A DNA stretch of 64,000 nt, from positions 916,842 through 980,841 of the forward strand of contig NW_019774847.1 of the NCBI RefSeq assembly GCF_001039355.2, given 5' to 3'. Position 1 is the first letter of the stretch. The number at the start of each line of letters is the position of its first letter. The translations under genes were made by a program, and so were the position numbers. Source of the stretch: Lingula anatina (Eukaryota; Brachiopoda; Lingulata; Lingulida; Lingulidae). The notes beneath the pieces are model-generated. The model made no database searches. It worked only from the letters and a program-made list of their open reading frames with translations, and had not been told where the DNA came from. This document shows, one piece after another, positions 11,329-38,531 of this stretch.

Positions 11329-12969
11329 CAGTGATTGCGAAAGAGATTGAAAACTTACCAGACATGTGGGCTGGAGCAAATTAAATTTTGTCAGCCCACA
11401 CCTTTTTTTACCGGCCCACAACAAAATAATCAAGCTGTATATTTTCACTTCATTTTTGATGAATATTATTGTCTGGCATTTTAAATCGTTGGTTTTTTAA
11501 TTTTCAGGCCAGATGTAATAGGATGTTTAAAGGTTTAAGTTTAAACGTCTTTCATTTTGGTTGCTTTCTGGCATTTAAGTTTTATCCTTTTTACATCTAG
11601 GTTGCCTATCTTAATTTCTAATCTTTTAACACAAGATCATGTATCCTTTGTAAATTTTATTCCAATTTTTGACTTAAATTAAAACATAAGTCATAGTGAA
11701 GTGGAGCTTCCAACTTTTGTAACGTTTTTTAGATTTTCACTCTTGGAAAAATGCTTGTCTGTTAGCAGGGATTGTCCTGGGTCAAAATCTGGTCGGGCCA
11801 TTTTGGCCCACTTGGTCAAAAAAAGTGTGCCATTTTTTAAAAATGTGTGCCGTGAATTATTTAAAGAAAATTCATTGTATTTCAATATTTTTTTATATGA
11901 TTAAAATCAATGAAAAAAGGCTTAATGCTACTACTCTGAAGTCCTAAATAATTGTAGTGTGTGGAAAAATCTTCCAAAATAAACATACTGTCTGAAAAAT
12001 TGTACAGTACTTAATGGAAAAATCTTCAGAATTGATAATTGCACTATGCCAAATAATTGCACTACATGGAAAAGGTAGACAAATCCCATTTTTATTGTAA
12101 AATAAAGCTATTGCTCTCATAGCAGGCCCGTAGCCAGCAATTTTAAAAGGGGGGGGGGGTCTTTTTCCACAAAAACGCCATGTACCTAGATCAAATTTTA
12201 CCAAGAGTGGACCTTTTGTCAGCATAAGAGGCGGTTCTTTCGAAACCCCTGAACCATCCCTGGCTACGGGCCAGAGTCTGAAAATAATTTTTATTCAATA
12301 TCTAAGACTAAAGTTTAGATGAATATACTGTAATGGACAGTTTTGCACCCTGACTGTGCCATTGCGGATTTTCCGCATGGAAAATGATGTTGTCCCTCAT
12401 TTTGACATATAGCACCGCTAAAGGCGCAATATGACTTAAAATATCCGTTAAAATTAGTTAAGAGCACCCATCTAAAAAGCAAATGAATATTTCACTTATC
12501 GTTTAGTCAACATGCAGTCCGACGGAAGCCATACTTGTTTACCCAGCACGTGTAGTTAGGTGTTCTCAGAGGTCCGCGCGTGGCCAGTCGTAAGCAGTTT
12601 GAGCGGCCTGTTTTCAGAGTCTTGAGCAGTACGTTTTTCATTGACCTGTAGTTGTTTCAGTTTCGATACATTTTTTTGTGAAACGGGTCACATGTCAGCC
12701 CTCACACCATCGCTACGCACACTTCAAGCGACATCATAATGTACGCAGACCTTTATTACAAAACGCGCCAGTATGGCGCAAGTTAAAGTTTTACTTGCGA
12801 ATAGTGCGTACTTAGAGCTTTACGATAAATTCAAATATGAGGCGAGGTGTATGTTAAAGAAACTGACTTTAGTCCGTCGGACATGTGGGCCGATGAGTTA
12901 AAAGGGTTTTCCAGCCCACAGAACTTTTGCCGGCATATGGCCGTGGTCCGACGGCTTTCGCAATCACTG
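11329..12969. mobile_element. 1.64-kb non-autonomous TIR transposon (hAT-like)
   Basis: Begins CAGTGATTGCGAAAG and ends CTTTCGCAATCACTG, a perfect 15-bp terminal inverted repeat. Subterminal blocks (ACATGTGGGC and AGCCCACA) also occur inverted at both ends. The CAGTG start is typical of hAT elements. There is no transposase frame, so it is non-autonomous. The N at 12972 lies two bases beyond the right end, so the right target-site copy cannot be read. The homologous block 12973-13359 lacks the element. It contains a smaller nested element at 12123-12274. Confidence 0.65.
12123..12274. mobile_element. Nested ~150-bp MITE
   Basis: Left end CAGGCCCGTAGCCAG (12123-12137) and right end CTGGCTACGGGCCAG (12260-12274) form a 15-bp inverted repeat with one mismatch. 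A G-run and the words GATCAAATTTTACC and GTGGACCTTTT lie inside. A related degraded copy with a similar interior lies at about 18455-18560. It is nested inside the larger transposon. Confidence 0.55.
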
Positions 12970-13028
12970 ATNTTAGGTAGGACCCTGCCTCCAAAAGAAT
13001 AAAATAAAGTAATAATTTTACAAAAATC

Positions 13029-13069
<41 letters not shown>

Positions 13070-13161
13070 TTTTTTTTTCAATGATAATAAACATAACAAC
13101 AAGGTTCTATTACCTTTTACAAACCACAGTATTTTTATTCATCATTTATAATGCTACTTCC

Positions 13162-15553
13162 TCACCTTATATCAGGGATTTCTTTCAATATATCCCTTAT
13201 ACATTTGTGTAACTTCTCCTCCATCGGAACTTTAGTAACCAGTACAACCTTTTGGTATCCTGCACGTCCTAGGAAGCGTAGCTTTGCCTTAAAGTCACCT
13301 GATGAAGAAAAAAATACAAATCAATGTAAACATGAATCATAAATTAATACCCAATACTATTACTGTTAAAAAACATGTGCCTTAATGTAATGAAAAATTA
13401 ACATAAACTTGGGAAATCTATTCAAATCTTAATCACTTTAACCAAACATATAACACATTCAAATTAAGATGGCCTCTAATACTGTTACCCCAGTGAAGTA
13501 TGTGAGAACACCTAAAAAATACTAATAAAAAAAAATTAATTACTAAAAATTAATTTCTGCACCCGACATCAGTGGATGTTATCTTAAGCAGGACAACATT
13601 TTAACTCACCAGTGTACGCTGGCTTGTTGATAAAGAGATGTTTATATTGTGAAGGCAATACTAGTACTGCTATTCTTCTCCAACCTTCAGGCAGGGCAGA
13701 CAAGTTTTCCACTTTGAGGAATCCACTTTCATCAAAAACCCTGGGCACCAGCTCCATGTCTACAGGCTCATTCACTTCATTCAAACAGCACTCCACAATA
13801 GGAAGATATATGGGAAGTACTGGCATGATTCTTGACATGTGGGAACCACCAAGATTCATCTGCACAGCTGCTAAAACAGCCTTCACTGAGGACAGCTGGC
13901 AATTTGTTTTCAATTTCTCTGCACAGACTTGAACACCACATACCTTGTAGAGGCTGGGTGGAATCTTCTTAACATATCTGTCAATTTGTTCTATTTCTAA
14001 CCTTCCACACAACTCTAGAATCATTTTAATCCTTCCTGGGCTCAGCTCACTTAAGAACTCTTCCTTCATCAGATCAGACTCAAAAACACAATCTAGTATT
14101 TCACTGAAGAATTCACGATAGCCATGATGGCATATCAAATTGTGAGCAATGGAAAGTAATTGGAAAGGGGAGAGATTTTTTCCTTGGTTTTGTATTAAAT
14201 CTCTCACCGTTTCTACAAAAGTAATATTTGGATTACAATCCACCATATAGTAAGCAGTAACTAATTTATAAACATTGTTGTCATTGCTGTCTTGTTCATC
14301 TGGCACAAAGTTCTTTAAAACTTTCAAAATCATTTCATGATCACAATACGGCACTAAACTAAATTTCCATGTAATGTCAATTTGGTGCATCAATGACAAA
14401 GATGTCTGCTTCTAAATACTTCTGCAAGTTCTGTAACATATTGTATGTACATGAAATCTTTATTCAACTCCTGCTTTTGAGCTAAATCCAACATGTCTTT
14501 AATGCACAGATATGCATTGTTGTCTTTTCCAACTTCTTCACAAAGTGTTGCTTTTTGGAGAATCTTTAACATCTTCCATAAAATGTCAGAAGGCACCAAA
14601 TAATCAACACTGTGACAGAGGCTGACATAACTGTCCACTTCTTTTGGCTCTAAATCCATGTCAAAATACCACGATTCCAAATTCTGTAAAAATAATCCAA
14701 CATCGTTTTCATCTGCCCATCTTCCACCCAGTGCTTTAGAATAGTATGTTACACTGGACAGAACATGAAGGAGCTGGTAAATATTTTTGCGTCCAGGTTC
14801 CTCACACCCAAGCTTTGCCTCTCTCATGTGCTTTAAGAAAATTCGGATCTGGTCCTCGAAGTATTTCTGCCTGTGTATTGCAGACAAACGAAACCACCCG
14901 TTGCAGGTTTGTATCTTAGACTTAAAAGGCCATTCGGACCATACCTGTGACATGTTTCTCTCCAGTTCCTTACTAAACTGAAGAACTTCTGGAGATTGAT
15001 GAATTCTGGCCCCAACTAACAATAATCTGCGTAACTGACTCGAGGAACTTCCCTCCATCAAACCTTTGTTGAGGATGATTTGCAGGGCTGATGATATCCT
15101 GTCATCTTGTGGAAGATGAGTGTTTTGAGATTTAGGTGAATCTCTCAAAAGACTACCGACAGCAAATATGTACAGAATCTCTCCGTCAAGGTCATTATCG
15201 GCCTTACTGGCTCTGTTCTCGTAATCACTGATAATCTCCGTTTCGTTCCTTCCATCTTGCGTTATATCCCACTCTGCTTTATTTATAAATTCTATTTGGC
15301 TCTTTCTAATGATTCTGTTATAAACATGTTTCGTGATGGTCATTGTAGAGTATGACTGGTTAATTCCGCCGACATGTCTCCCCAACGACCAACCCCACGT
15401 CTTCCGAGGACTTCGGAGTTGTGAAACGGCGCATGTAAACCGCAGCGGTTGATGGCATCGTGACGGTTGTGCAAAACACTGAGCTACTCTACCTACAAAA
15501 TCGTGTCTACTACAGCTTCGGTAGACATATCCCAGTGCCGAAGAAAACATCAT
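13162..15553 (-). CDS. FASTK/RAP-domain mitochondrial RNA-binding protein (frameshifted)
   Basis: Coding runs from the start at 15553 through one long exon ending at 13610 (donor GTGAGT), then the terminal exon 13298-13162, giving about 700 residues. The N-terminus (MMFSSALGYVYRSCSRHDFV and a further Arg-rich stretch) fits a mitochondrial presequence. The C-terminal half has FAST_1-like (VYKLVTAYYMVDCNPNITFV, ICHHGYREFFSEILDCVFE) and FAST_2-like (CGVQVCAEKLK, SSVKAVLAAVQ, YLPIVECCLNE) blocks. The last exon supplies the RAP tail (FKAKLRFLGRAGYQKVVLV, ILKEIPDIR). FASTK-family proteins process and stabilise mitochondrial transcripts. Near 14390-14400 the frame breaks: the upstream part stops after RSRHLCH and the downstream part continues as LMHQIDITWKFS in another frame, next to a TTT run, with no splice sites. 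I cannot assign a specific FASTKD paralogue. The TGA sits inside AAGGTGAGG, so a further exon is possible but not needed. Confidence 0.75.
13360..13609 (-). other. Intron of the FASTK-family gene, element-free copy
   Basis: AT-rich intron between the long exon (ending 13610) and the RAP exon. This copy lacks the 1.64-kb transposon found in the alternative copy. Confidence 0.6.
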
Positions 15554-15967
15554 TACATGTTATAAATGGTTCAAATACCGAGCGTACTGCTGCACATACA
15601 CGTCCGCCCTGACCACGAGGCGGTTGAGACTGGCTCGCTTTTGAAGAAGCGGAGAAAATGGCGGAAAACGGCATCTCAGGCCACTAGAAAAAAATTGTGG
15701 GGAAAAAGGCATGCCAGGCCACTAAAACAAAAAAAAAGTCCGTGATTACGCATTCTGTGCGAGAAAAGTTAAAATTAGTGTTTTTTATACTGTTTTATAA
15801 GTAGAGTTTTATTCATACCTCTGATAAAATTTAATCTTTTGAAGTTTAATAATATGTATATTGACAACTCTTTTTTCCATCATCTCATTGTGCATTTTTA
15901 ATCTTCTTTATCTAATATGCAGCCTGCTACATACACTATGTTAATGACCTGAATATATAAAGCTTAA

Positions 15968-16150
15968 AGGGATAATAACTCTTTGTATGAGATCTATATT
16001 TCACAATAAAAACATTGTAAACAACTCATAGAAATATAATATATTCTGTTTTACCACAAAAACAGCAGTTATAGCTATTATTCTGACATCTGAGCTTGTC
16101 TTTAGACCACGTGACCTCCATTGATGGCTATACTCTTAAGAGTTTTATGA

Positions 16151-16196
<46 letters not shown>

Positions 16197-16300
16197 AGGA
16201 ACTAACTTTGATTGTAAAAATGGATTCATTAACCATTAGTAAGTATGGGAAAATTGTTGTTTACTCCAGGAAAATACATTTTTTAGGCTAGAACGCATTC
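15968..16300 (+). mobile_element. TTAA-flanked MITE, copy 1 (with poly-A expansion)
   Basis: Starts after TTAA with AAGGGATAATAACTCTTTG and shares its whole length with copies at 55698-56034 and 59131-59457: TTCACAATAAAAACATTG, GACCTCCATTGATGGC and GGGAAAATTGTTGTTTACTC. The right terminus is degraded. An A-run of about 45 at 16150-16195 replaces a short A-rich stretch of the other copies. Confidence 0.6.
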
Positions 16301-17152
16301 AAGTTTTCTTCCATCAATACCAGACTGCATTTTAATAACTTTTTAAATCTGATATTTATATTTATTTAGGAAAAGTTAAAAAACCCTGTCATTCTGTCCT
16401 GAAAATATTTTGATTTCTTTTCAGATAATATGGATCAAAACCTAATCTTTTTCTCCACTCACTATAAAAATTAACATTGTTATTATTATTTTTCCTCCAC
16501 ATGCTGCTGTTGCCTCTGTATGTGATACAACATGTGTTGCTAGCCCCAATTTTACAGAAAAATAATCATCTCTGATTACTGTCAGCCATATTACAGCTAC
16601 TTCACTTACTATCATCATTGCTTTTTTCATTTCATTCACAGATTCATTCCTTTACTGAGTGATTAAAATTTGCTGTAATGAAATGATACATGTAAAAGCA
16701 TTAATATTCTAAAATTAAAATATGTGCTGCTGTTTTTATATTTATTCCTTCATTAACAGATGTTTTGAAAGTCATGTTTTGAGAAGCACACCCAACACAT
16801 TAAATACATAATCACTGTACCCATTTTATACAAAATTTAGTCCAAGACAAGCATCCTTGCACCTTTTAAACTGTAGTATGTGGCCATTGTGTACCACTCA
16901 CTGTTTGAAATAAATCTCATAATTGTTCCCTTATATTGCCCTTTTTCTTGTTAATGTTCTATGCAGTGTGTGTGTGTGCATGTGTGCGTGTGTACATGTG
17001 TGCGTGTGTGTGTGTGTGTGTGTGTAAGGGGGGGAGAGGCAGTAACTTAACATCTACCTGTGCACCTCTTCTCTATAAATGACAGCTGTGCAGACACAAG
17101 CAGAATTAGCCAGAGGAATTTCTGTGAATATCTTGTGAAAAAGTCTTAGACT

Positions 17153-17421
17153 AGGTTTGCAGGCCTAGATTGATCCAACAGGAACGGTCTAACTCCATGG
17201 GGATTAATTCACGCTAAATTGCTATCAACTTAAGCAGCTGTCACGGCTACCGAATCGGCTGGAGAGTTAACTTTCATGCACTCTTGACCTACAGTAGTTA
17301 ATTACTCCCTAACAGCTTTAGTAGGTGTGACAGACATTTAAGCTGCTTAAGTTGATAGAAATTTAGTGAGAATCCCCTTGGAGATAGATTGATCCAAAGT
17401 TAGCACGATAGTCTCTTAGTC
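17153..17421. mobile_element. Divergent Harbinger-like MITE
   Basis: Shares an ordered set of motifs with the 215-bp elements at 23563 and 40919: TTGATCCAACAG/GATCGATCT, a CTAACTCC block followed by TTCACGCTAAAT, GACAGACATTTAAGC/GACGGACATTTAAGC, and a final AGATAGATTGATCC. Ends are worn and I could not fix exact borders. It appears to be an older relative of the same family. Confidence 0.45.
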
Positions 17422-17895
17422 CTTAGGTACGTAGGACTACTATGCACCTATCAGTTTGTGCTGTTTTCATGATTTCTGAATGATTAAGTTAATTAAGTAT
17501 GTTAAGTGTGTAATAAAATATGGAGAGGGCATGGTAGGCCAAAACTGAAAAGCTGTATAAAATATCTATTATAATAATAATAATATTAATAATTATTATA
17601 ATAATAATAATGATTATGCTGTTCGCGAAGTATTATTAAACTGCTGGTCAACGTTATTTTATTCTGTTTTATTTGTCAGCATTGAAACATATTTGGTTCC
17701 ATTGGACAACAGACAGTAAAGAAACCATATCTGGAGAATCTAAAAAAAAAAACAATATAAATAAAACGGAGAGAAAAAACAAAACGTCTGAGGAATATTT
17801 CTAATTAATATATTTCATAACATGGAACACACCCCTATCAAGCAGACCAGCATCTAGGTGTAATGTTTAACATCAAACCTGCTATGGGGAGAAGA

Positions 17896-17927
<32 letters not shown>

Positions 17928-19652
17928 CGGCCACAGATAACATTCCCTTTTTAATAACATTTGGGTTGAATGCCACGGAAGTTCATTGCAGTAAAATTAT
18001 GTCACTAATTAAAAATATGTTTGCAAGATACTGCATGTCCGATTACTCTTGCGCCATTTCGTAACTATGGCCGTACTGGAGCCTGGCTCTTGACATTTCT
18101 TCCTACGTAATGCACCTCCAGCACGCTCAAATTACGACACATTGACATAACATCATTTCTAGTTTCACAACTTATGCAAAAATTGCCTACTATAAGTTGC
18201 TGCATTTCAACGGTGATTGTTACTCCTATCACGTCTTAAGAACTGAGTTAGATGCACATGACCCACATTTGGGGGAGGGGGGTTTTAATTGAGGCTATGA
18301 CTATCCATGCTTCACCAGTTTACTTTCTACATAAAAATACCAAATGTTAATTTAACATTTCATCTCAAACTGGTGTTTTCGATCCAAATTCAAAATCTCA
18401 AATTCATCAGAACAAATTTGATTGACAAATGTGCTATATTCCAAGTACAAGCAATTTCAAAGCAGGGTGGGGGCTCTTTTACCACGAATCCTTCGCATAT
18501 CTTGATCAAATGTTATCCAGCGTGGACCTTTTACAACAAATAAAAAGGCACTGTTCGACCCCCCCCCTCCCTCCCTCCCACAGATATTTAAATATTTGTC
18601 AGGAATCAAAACATAACAATTTTAACGCGAGGGATCCTTTTTTAACTTGTTGAAAATGACAAAGAATAAATCTTGGTTGTGCCTCTAGAGATAATTTTCT
18701 ATGCAGTTTATAAGATTAGTTAAAAATTTGACATTTGTTAAAAAACAAAATCTTGAATTATTACTAAATAATAGCCTGAGACCATCTTAGACAAAAATTC
18801 AGTAGGGCTTTTTTTGTAAATGTATTTTACTTTTATTTAACCATTTGGCTGCAAATTCCATAAGCCAGTCTTGTATATACAAAATCTGCCAATAAATGAG
18901 AAATTTACAGAAATCATGGACAAGCCTTGCAGAACCTATTAGCTAAAACCTGTCTCCTGAGAAGTGGGCTCTCAATGTGCTGATGTTCTCTGGCACATTT
19001 TCAATCTCAACCACAGCTTCTCTACTGCATTCCTCTGGCACATTCTCATTCCTCTTTCTTATCATGACTTCCACAACACAGCATTATTTCCCTGCTGATT
19101 TTGCTTTACACCATATTCCTCCTCTTTAACAAAGGCTTCTCTAGCACATTCCTGTTTCCAAGCCAAGCTTCTCTAACACATTCCCATTTCTAAGCCTAGG
19201 TTTCTCTAAGCCTAGTAGAAATCACGTGATGGCAATGGAGTACATGTGTATCACAGAAATGTTCTGTTCTTCATTATCACATGTGCTAAGACATGTGTGT
19301 GGAGACTGGCACTGGTCACACATCTGCTGGTGAAAGCTGAACTGAGTCAGTGGTTTACTTCATCACCTGAACTCCTGGGACTCAGTTCTACACACATAGA
19401 TCTTTCCACATACAATTCGCCCAACTTTGCAATTTTTTTAAAGTACCTTACAAGCAAAATATCCTACAAAATTTGCAGTTGACATGATGTCTTCACCACC
19501 ACAGCCATTCTGACTTCAAGGGGCACGGAGCTTCATTCACAGGGGTAACTAAGTCCATTATCAATTATGATTATTGATTGTATGAAAGGATCTGCCATTA
19601 TAAAGGATTCCAGTAGGATTCAGTCAATATTCTAGGAGGGGATTCCAGAGTG

Positions 19653-20570
19653 TTATACTGTAGTACTCCTGTGTCCCCCATCAAGCTGCGGTCGAGCAAA
19701 TTCTACAAAGTCATCTATGAGCACTGGCCACGCCCCTGGAAGTGACACAGATGTTTGACGTCAGAACAACAGTGGTAAGATAGGCTTGGAGTAGCTTTAG
19801 GCTGTGCTATTTTAATACATTTCACATCTTTTATGCTACAATACACTGAACTTGGCACTGTGTTAGGTGTGACATTGTGTTAGATGTGTCAGTGTGTTAG
19901 ATGTGACAGTGTGCTGGATGTGCCAATACGTCAGTTGTGACTGTGTAAAAGACCCCCTTACCTTCCTCATCATAATTAGTCATGTCATCAGCAATCATGT
20001 TACTGAAGTCTAGCAGCAGATTCCAGGTGTCTTTAGGGATGGATCTTTTATGGTGTTCCTGATAAAAAAAATTAAACTAATAATACAGTGGTACACTGCT
20101 TAAATCAATTGTACTGACTTATTCTTAATATTTCATTTGCAAAACAAAACATTATATTTTCTATGGTTAAGTTTACTAAGTTTTGGATATTTCTTTAAAG
20201 CTGTCTTAATTAAGGACTGATTCCTTACAATCTTTGAATTTGAAGTTTTGTCACCTGTAAAAATTGTACCCAAAGGTCTAAAAATTTGAATTTTCCTGAG
20301 AGCACAATGTTCCAGTATGCTATTGCCATGTCCAGGTCTGCAAATTAAAAATTTAGAAAATGGAACAAATGTTTGTCAGTTTTGTAATCAACGAGAGTCA
20401 GTTCTTCCTCTGATGTATATCAAAATAGTCAACAGACTAACACAGGACAATCATTTGTAGAAAATACCACTTACCATAAATTATCTATATTTTTTACCTA
20501 TGACAAACAGTTGCTTTTGCAATCATGAAGAGATTGCATAATATATTTAACAAAAAAAAAAAAAAAAAAA

Positions 20571-20604
<34 letters not shown>

Positions 20605-22517
20605 GGACAACTCACCTAAACCTTTTTGACCTGGATTTTTGGCATAATTGAAAGTAAAATTATAAAAATCTTTGAATTTTGCAGGATCTCTGATCTCCAA
20701 TTCCAGACTCTGGCATTTATGTTTTAAACGTTCTACGCTATCACACCTGAAAATGAATAATAATTATTAAGAAATTAAATATACATGGTTACGTCTTCCT
20801 TTCAAATATAGAGTTACTAGGGTCTTTCACTGCTGTAATATCTTTTTTCATTCATTCCACTTTCTTAATGTTTCTTTCTATGTCAACATAAGATTTTAAA
20901 TAGGTGCAATTGCTTAGTTTATTTCTTCATCTTAAAGGAGCAAAGAGTAAGATCTTGAAAACACATACTTGTGCTTTTAAGTCCCTAATTTACTTCTTGT
21001 TGAAGTAATAAAAAGATGTAATTATTTAGATCATTTTAACAAATGAAAACCATAAAATGTCACCAAAAATAACTCAAATTTATCATATCTTGAATTCCCC
21101 TGCAAAAATTTGTCTCATTTAATGTTCACTTATGGTTCTCAATCTAATCTAGTACATTTGATGTATTTTTATTTTTATTTTTTTTTTTTTAAGTTTTATT
21201 TTTGTTCTGTAATGAATGTAACAGTTCTCATTAAAAGAGAAAAACATTATGTTCTAGGACAGATTGGGAACCGTGAGTGTTAAATGAGACAAATTTTGGA
21301 GGGGTTATACCTACCCTAAATCGGTCATTCCATTGATAAACTCGTCTTTTGTAAACTCGCACTGCACTGCTGCGTGAAACTTCCAGGCTAAGACTAAAAC
21401 CACTCGGCTCTCCGGGTTAAGATTTAATTCTTCTAAGAACTTGAGCATTCCTTCTGCTGTGATTTTATCTTCCTCATGGGGATCTGGAAGAGAGAATTTC
21501 AATATACGTTAGTAATCACTGATGATGGAAGTCTAGTGATTTTTTTTTTTTGGGGGGGGGGGGGAGAGAAAACACCAGGCTCGACTGGGATTCAAATCCA
21601 GGACTCTTGCAAACCATGCGCCTGCTCTCCCAACTGAGCTGCTGAGCCTGGGCCAACCCTGGCCAGGCACTACAGAAGGAAATAAGAAACACAACACAGG
21701 ATACTTATTTGATATATGGCAGCTTTTAACACAACATTAAAGACATATTTCAGTATAATTTATAACAACTTCAGGGACTAACAGCACAGTTTTTCACTAT
21801 AAAAAAGGTTCTGTGAAAACAGTTGTTGCAGTATGTTGCCATAAATATGTGATGCATCAATGTCAATAAAAAAGTCAAGGCATACTGATGAAACACACAC
21901 TAATTCATTTATATTTGTTGAGCTAAATATACACCACATGACTGAGCACAAAATGGATGCTACATCAAGTTGTCAAAGTGTGTATATTAAATCAACAGAC
22001 CACTATGGATGGAACTGTTATTTTCTAAATTTTGTACAGGTTTTTGATAATGATAATTTGCAATGGAAATTTTAGTATGTAAACCTTACCTGTATTTATT
22101 AACGTCACACCACTGAACTGGCTGACTATGATAATAGAAAATCTAGCCACTTACTCCAAGCCCATACTAACTTAGTACCTACCTTTGTATCTATTGAATA
22201 TTTGCTCTATTTTCTTTCTGTCTATCGTCCCTTTTGGCTCTCTGTTGTAGCGTTCGGGGAACTGGAAATAGTTGTCCACCGCGACGTCCAGTTTCCAGTC
22301 GTGGGCTGTCAGACAGTTGATAGCAGTTTTCTCGCCAGACTGAGTGAAGGCAATAAATTGCCGTACTTTGTCTTTTTGCGACGATTTCAGCTTATGCTAC
22401 AAAGGGGAAAATATTCTTTATAACTAAGAAATAGTCTCTCGTGAGTACAATGGTCTTGATTAGTGATAAACAAGTTTTATTTTGATCTTCTTGTGAAATA
22501 GTTTCACTACTCACCAT
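19653..22517 (-). CDS. DCUN1D1: DCN1-like protein (cullin neddylation co-E3)
   Basis: Seven exons: 22517-22515 (only the ATG), 22396-22183, 21483-21315, 20746-20616, 20337-20255, 20058-19962 and 19735-19653. They total 780 nt, 259 residues plus stop, the length of human DCUN1D1. All borders are GT-AG and phases agree. The N-terminal UBA-like part begins [20 protein letters not shown]. The PONY domain contains [20 protein letters not shown] and [19 protein letters not shown], and the protein ends STTV as in the D1/D2 vertebrate forms. DCN1-like proteins bind cullins and the acetylated N-terminus of the NEDD8 E2 to promote neddylation. The absence of a Met-Gly myristoylation start argues against DCUN1D3. 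It is head-to-head with MCM7. Confidence 0.93.
19855..19946. repeat. 17-bp minisatellite beside DCUN1D exon 6
   Basis: Copies of TGTGTTAGATGTGACAG and variants (the unit found at four other loci here) end about 16 bp from the exon 6 edge at 19962, on its donor side. Confidence 0.75.
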
Positions 22518-22844
22518 GATCTCGTTATTTCTCTGCCATGACGAGAAGATTCGTGACAGTAAGGACAGACGGTTATTTTTTTAATTTTTTCGAAAATCAA
22601 GTAATTAAAACAACATTTTACTGCTTAATTTTACTACATAATTCGAATAGCATTATGTTATTTTGCAGTTTTTTCTCTCATTTATTTATTTATTGGCACA
22701 TCTCGCGCCCTAGTTCCAAGAGTCACGTGACTAGTGTTTCGCGCCGTTTTCCAAGTTGGCTAAGAACCTTTGTAGACATCAACAAGAAAACAGCGTCATT
22801 AAAACTGAGGAAACGCCAACCGATCACCAAAAAAACCTCTGAAC
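22518..22844. promoter_or_regulatory. Bidirectional DCUN1D/MCM7 promoter with E2F-type sites
   Basis: The two start codons are divergent and 327 bp apart. Seen inside: TTTCGCGCC at 22737-22745, a strong E2F-type site; TCTCGCGCCC at 22701-22710; a CCAAT box in reverse (ATTGG) near 22692; and the palindrome AGTCACGTGACT with an E-box at 22721-22732. GGCGGGAAA at 22972-22980 in MCM7 intron 1 is another E2F consensus. MCM genes are classic E2F targets at G1/S, so cell-cycle control of MCM7 is expected; whether DCUN1D shares it is inference. Confidence 0.65.
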
Positions 22845-37214
<14,370 letters not shown>

Positions 37215-38193
37215 AGAACCTGACCCTCTTGTACAGAACTTGACCATCTTTTACAGACCTTGACCGTCTTTTACAGACCTTGACCAAACCAAACGAGGGA
37301 ACAAAAAGAGAAACTGGCTTTGACAAGAATTAGTGTTTCTGTGTTATTTTTCTTTTCTTATGTACAATTGTAATCACATTGGAATACCAAACTGCAGTTT
37401 TTATGAATATAGAAGCTCTGATCTTTAAAAAACAAGCTCGTGTAACTCTCCAGTTTTAAAGGTAACAATGAGACAAAGACGTTGGGACATTCTGGCATAG
37501 AATTTAGTTTGAAGGTTTGAATAAATCCTGAAGTATTCATTTAAAAAATAGGTCATGTCACCTGTGATGGGGTTTGGCTGAACTGGAGTAAGATGTATCT
37601 TGATCTAGGTCATATCCTTGGTGTGCACAGAAACTGCTTGCTATTTATAATACTTGCACTTTGACGGAACTTCATTGTTACAGACATTTTAGATGGTTTG
37701 TACATAGGTAAACTTGGTCCAGTAGAATGTATTGCTACATGATCCTGTACATTTTGAACATTAGATGCAATATTTTATTGGCTATGTATATAGAGACTCT
37801 GTTGTGTATTCATATCACACATGGATTACTAAAACGATGTTGTGTGATGGGTTATTTATCACTGCAAATAAATAAGCAGACTTGTGATTTTAAGGCCATG
37901 TTGTAGTTGTTGTACCAGTTTTATATTTTTAAGAATGTTGCGAGATGAAAAAAGGAATCGGAAAAAGGTCGAGCAATGATTGATTGCAGTTTGTTAAATA
38001 CTATGGGATATTAATGATGCAGTCATTCACAATTCTGGATGAGAGAGGTGATGTACCAAGTTTTGGAGGATGGCTTTCTGCTAGATAGATGGCGCCATGC
38101 AGCAGGACAGTGAACGTCAGGTCAAGACGGGCTGCAATAGTGTTTGTTGTGTCACATTGCACTTGTCCTGGCCTTATGTCCTCTGGCTTAACG
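37215..38193 (+). other. MCM7 3' untranslated region and flank
   Basis: Follows the TAA at 37212-37214. Contains TGACC/TTTACAGACC short repeats just after the stop. CAAATAAATAAG at about 37866 is a candidate polyadenylation signal. The same sequence recurs at 39825-40800 in the third block, with small differences. Confidence 0.55.
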
Positions 38194-38530
38194 TCATAGA
38201 TGACCAGTTATTATTAATTTAGACCACAAGATAAGAAGTCCAGTCCTATCACCATAGATGACCAGTTGTTATTAATTTAGACCACAAGATAAGTCCAGTT
38301 CTATCACCTTAGATGACGAGTTATTATTAATTTAGACCACAAGATAAGAAGTCCAGTCCTATCACCATAGATGACCAGTTATTATTAATTTAGACCACAA
38401 GATAAAAAGTCGTCCTGTCACCATAGATGACCAGTTATTAATTTAGACCACAAGATAAGAAGTCCAGTCCTATCACCATAGGTGACCAGTTCTTATTAAT
38501 ATAGACCACAAGATAAGAAGTCCAGTACCG
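38194..38530. repeat. ~57-bp minisatellite 3' of MCM7, first copy
   Basis: About six units containing ATAGATGACCAGTTATTATT, AATTTAGACCACAAGATAAG and AAGTCCAGTCCTATCACC. The array ends directly at the single N at 38531, so its true length is unknown. Confidence 0.8.
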
Positions 38531-38531
38531 N

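Larger units (their letters stand above)
15554..19652. other. Intergenic region rich in MITEs and simple repeats
   Basis: Directly upstream of the FASTK-family start is GC-richer sequence with AAAATGGCGG near 15656, resembling a YY1 site. Further on lie a TTAA-type MITE (about 15968-16300), a GT microsatellite (about 16970-17026), a divergent Harbinger-like MITE (about 17153-17421), poly-A runs (17900-17927) and a degraded MITE at about 18455-18560. The right part (about 18800-19652) includes short CTTCTCTAACACATTCC-type repeats and is probably the DCUN1D 3' untranslated region or flank. I see no coding exon. Confidence 0.45.

Noticed and set aside
13151-13342. Plus-strand 63-codon frame, repeated at 11120-11311
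   Set aside because: Antisense of the RAP exon; the minus strand reads as the conserved domain with proper splice borders.
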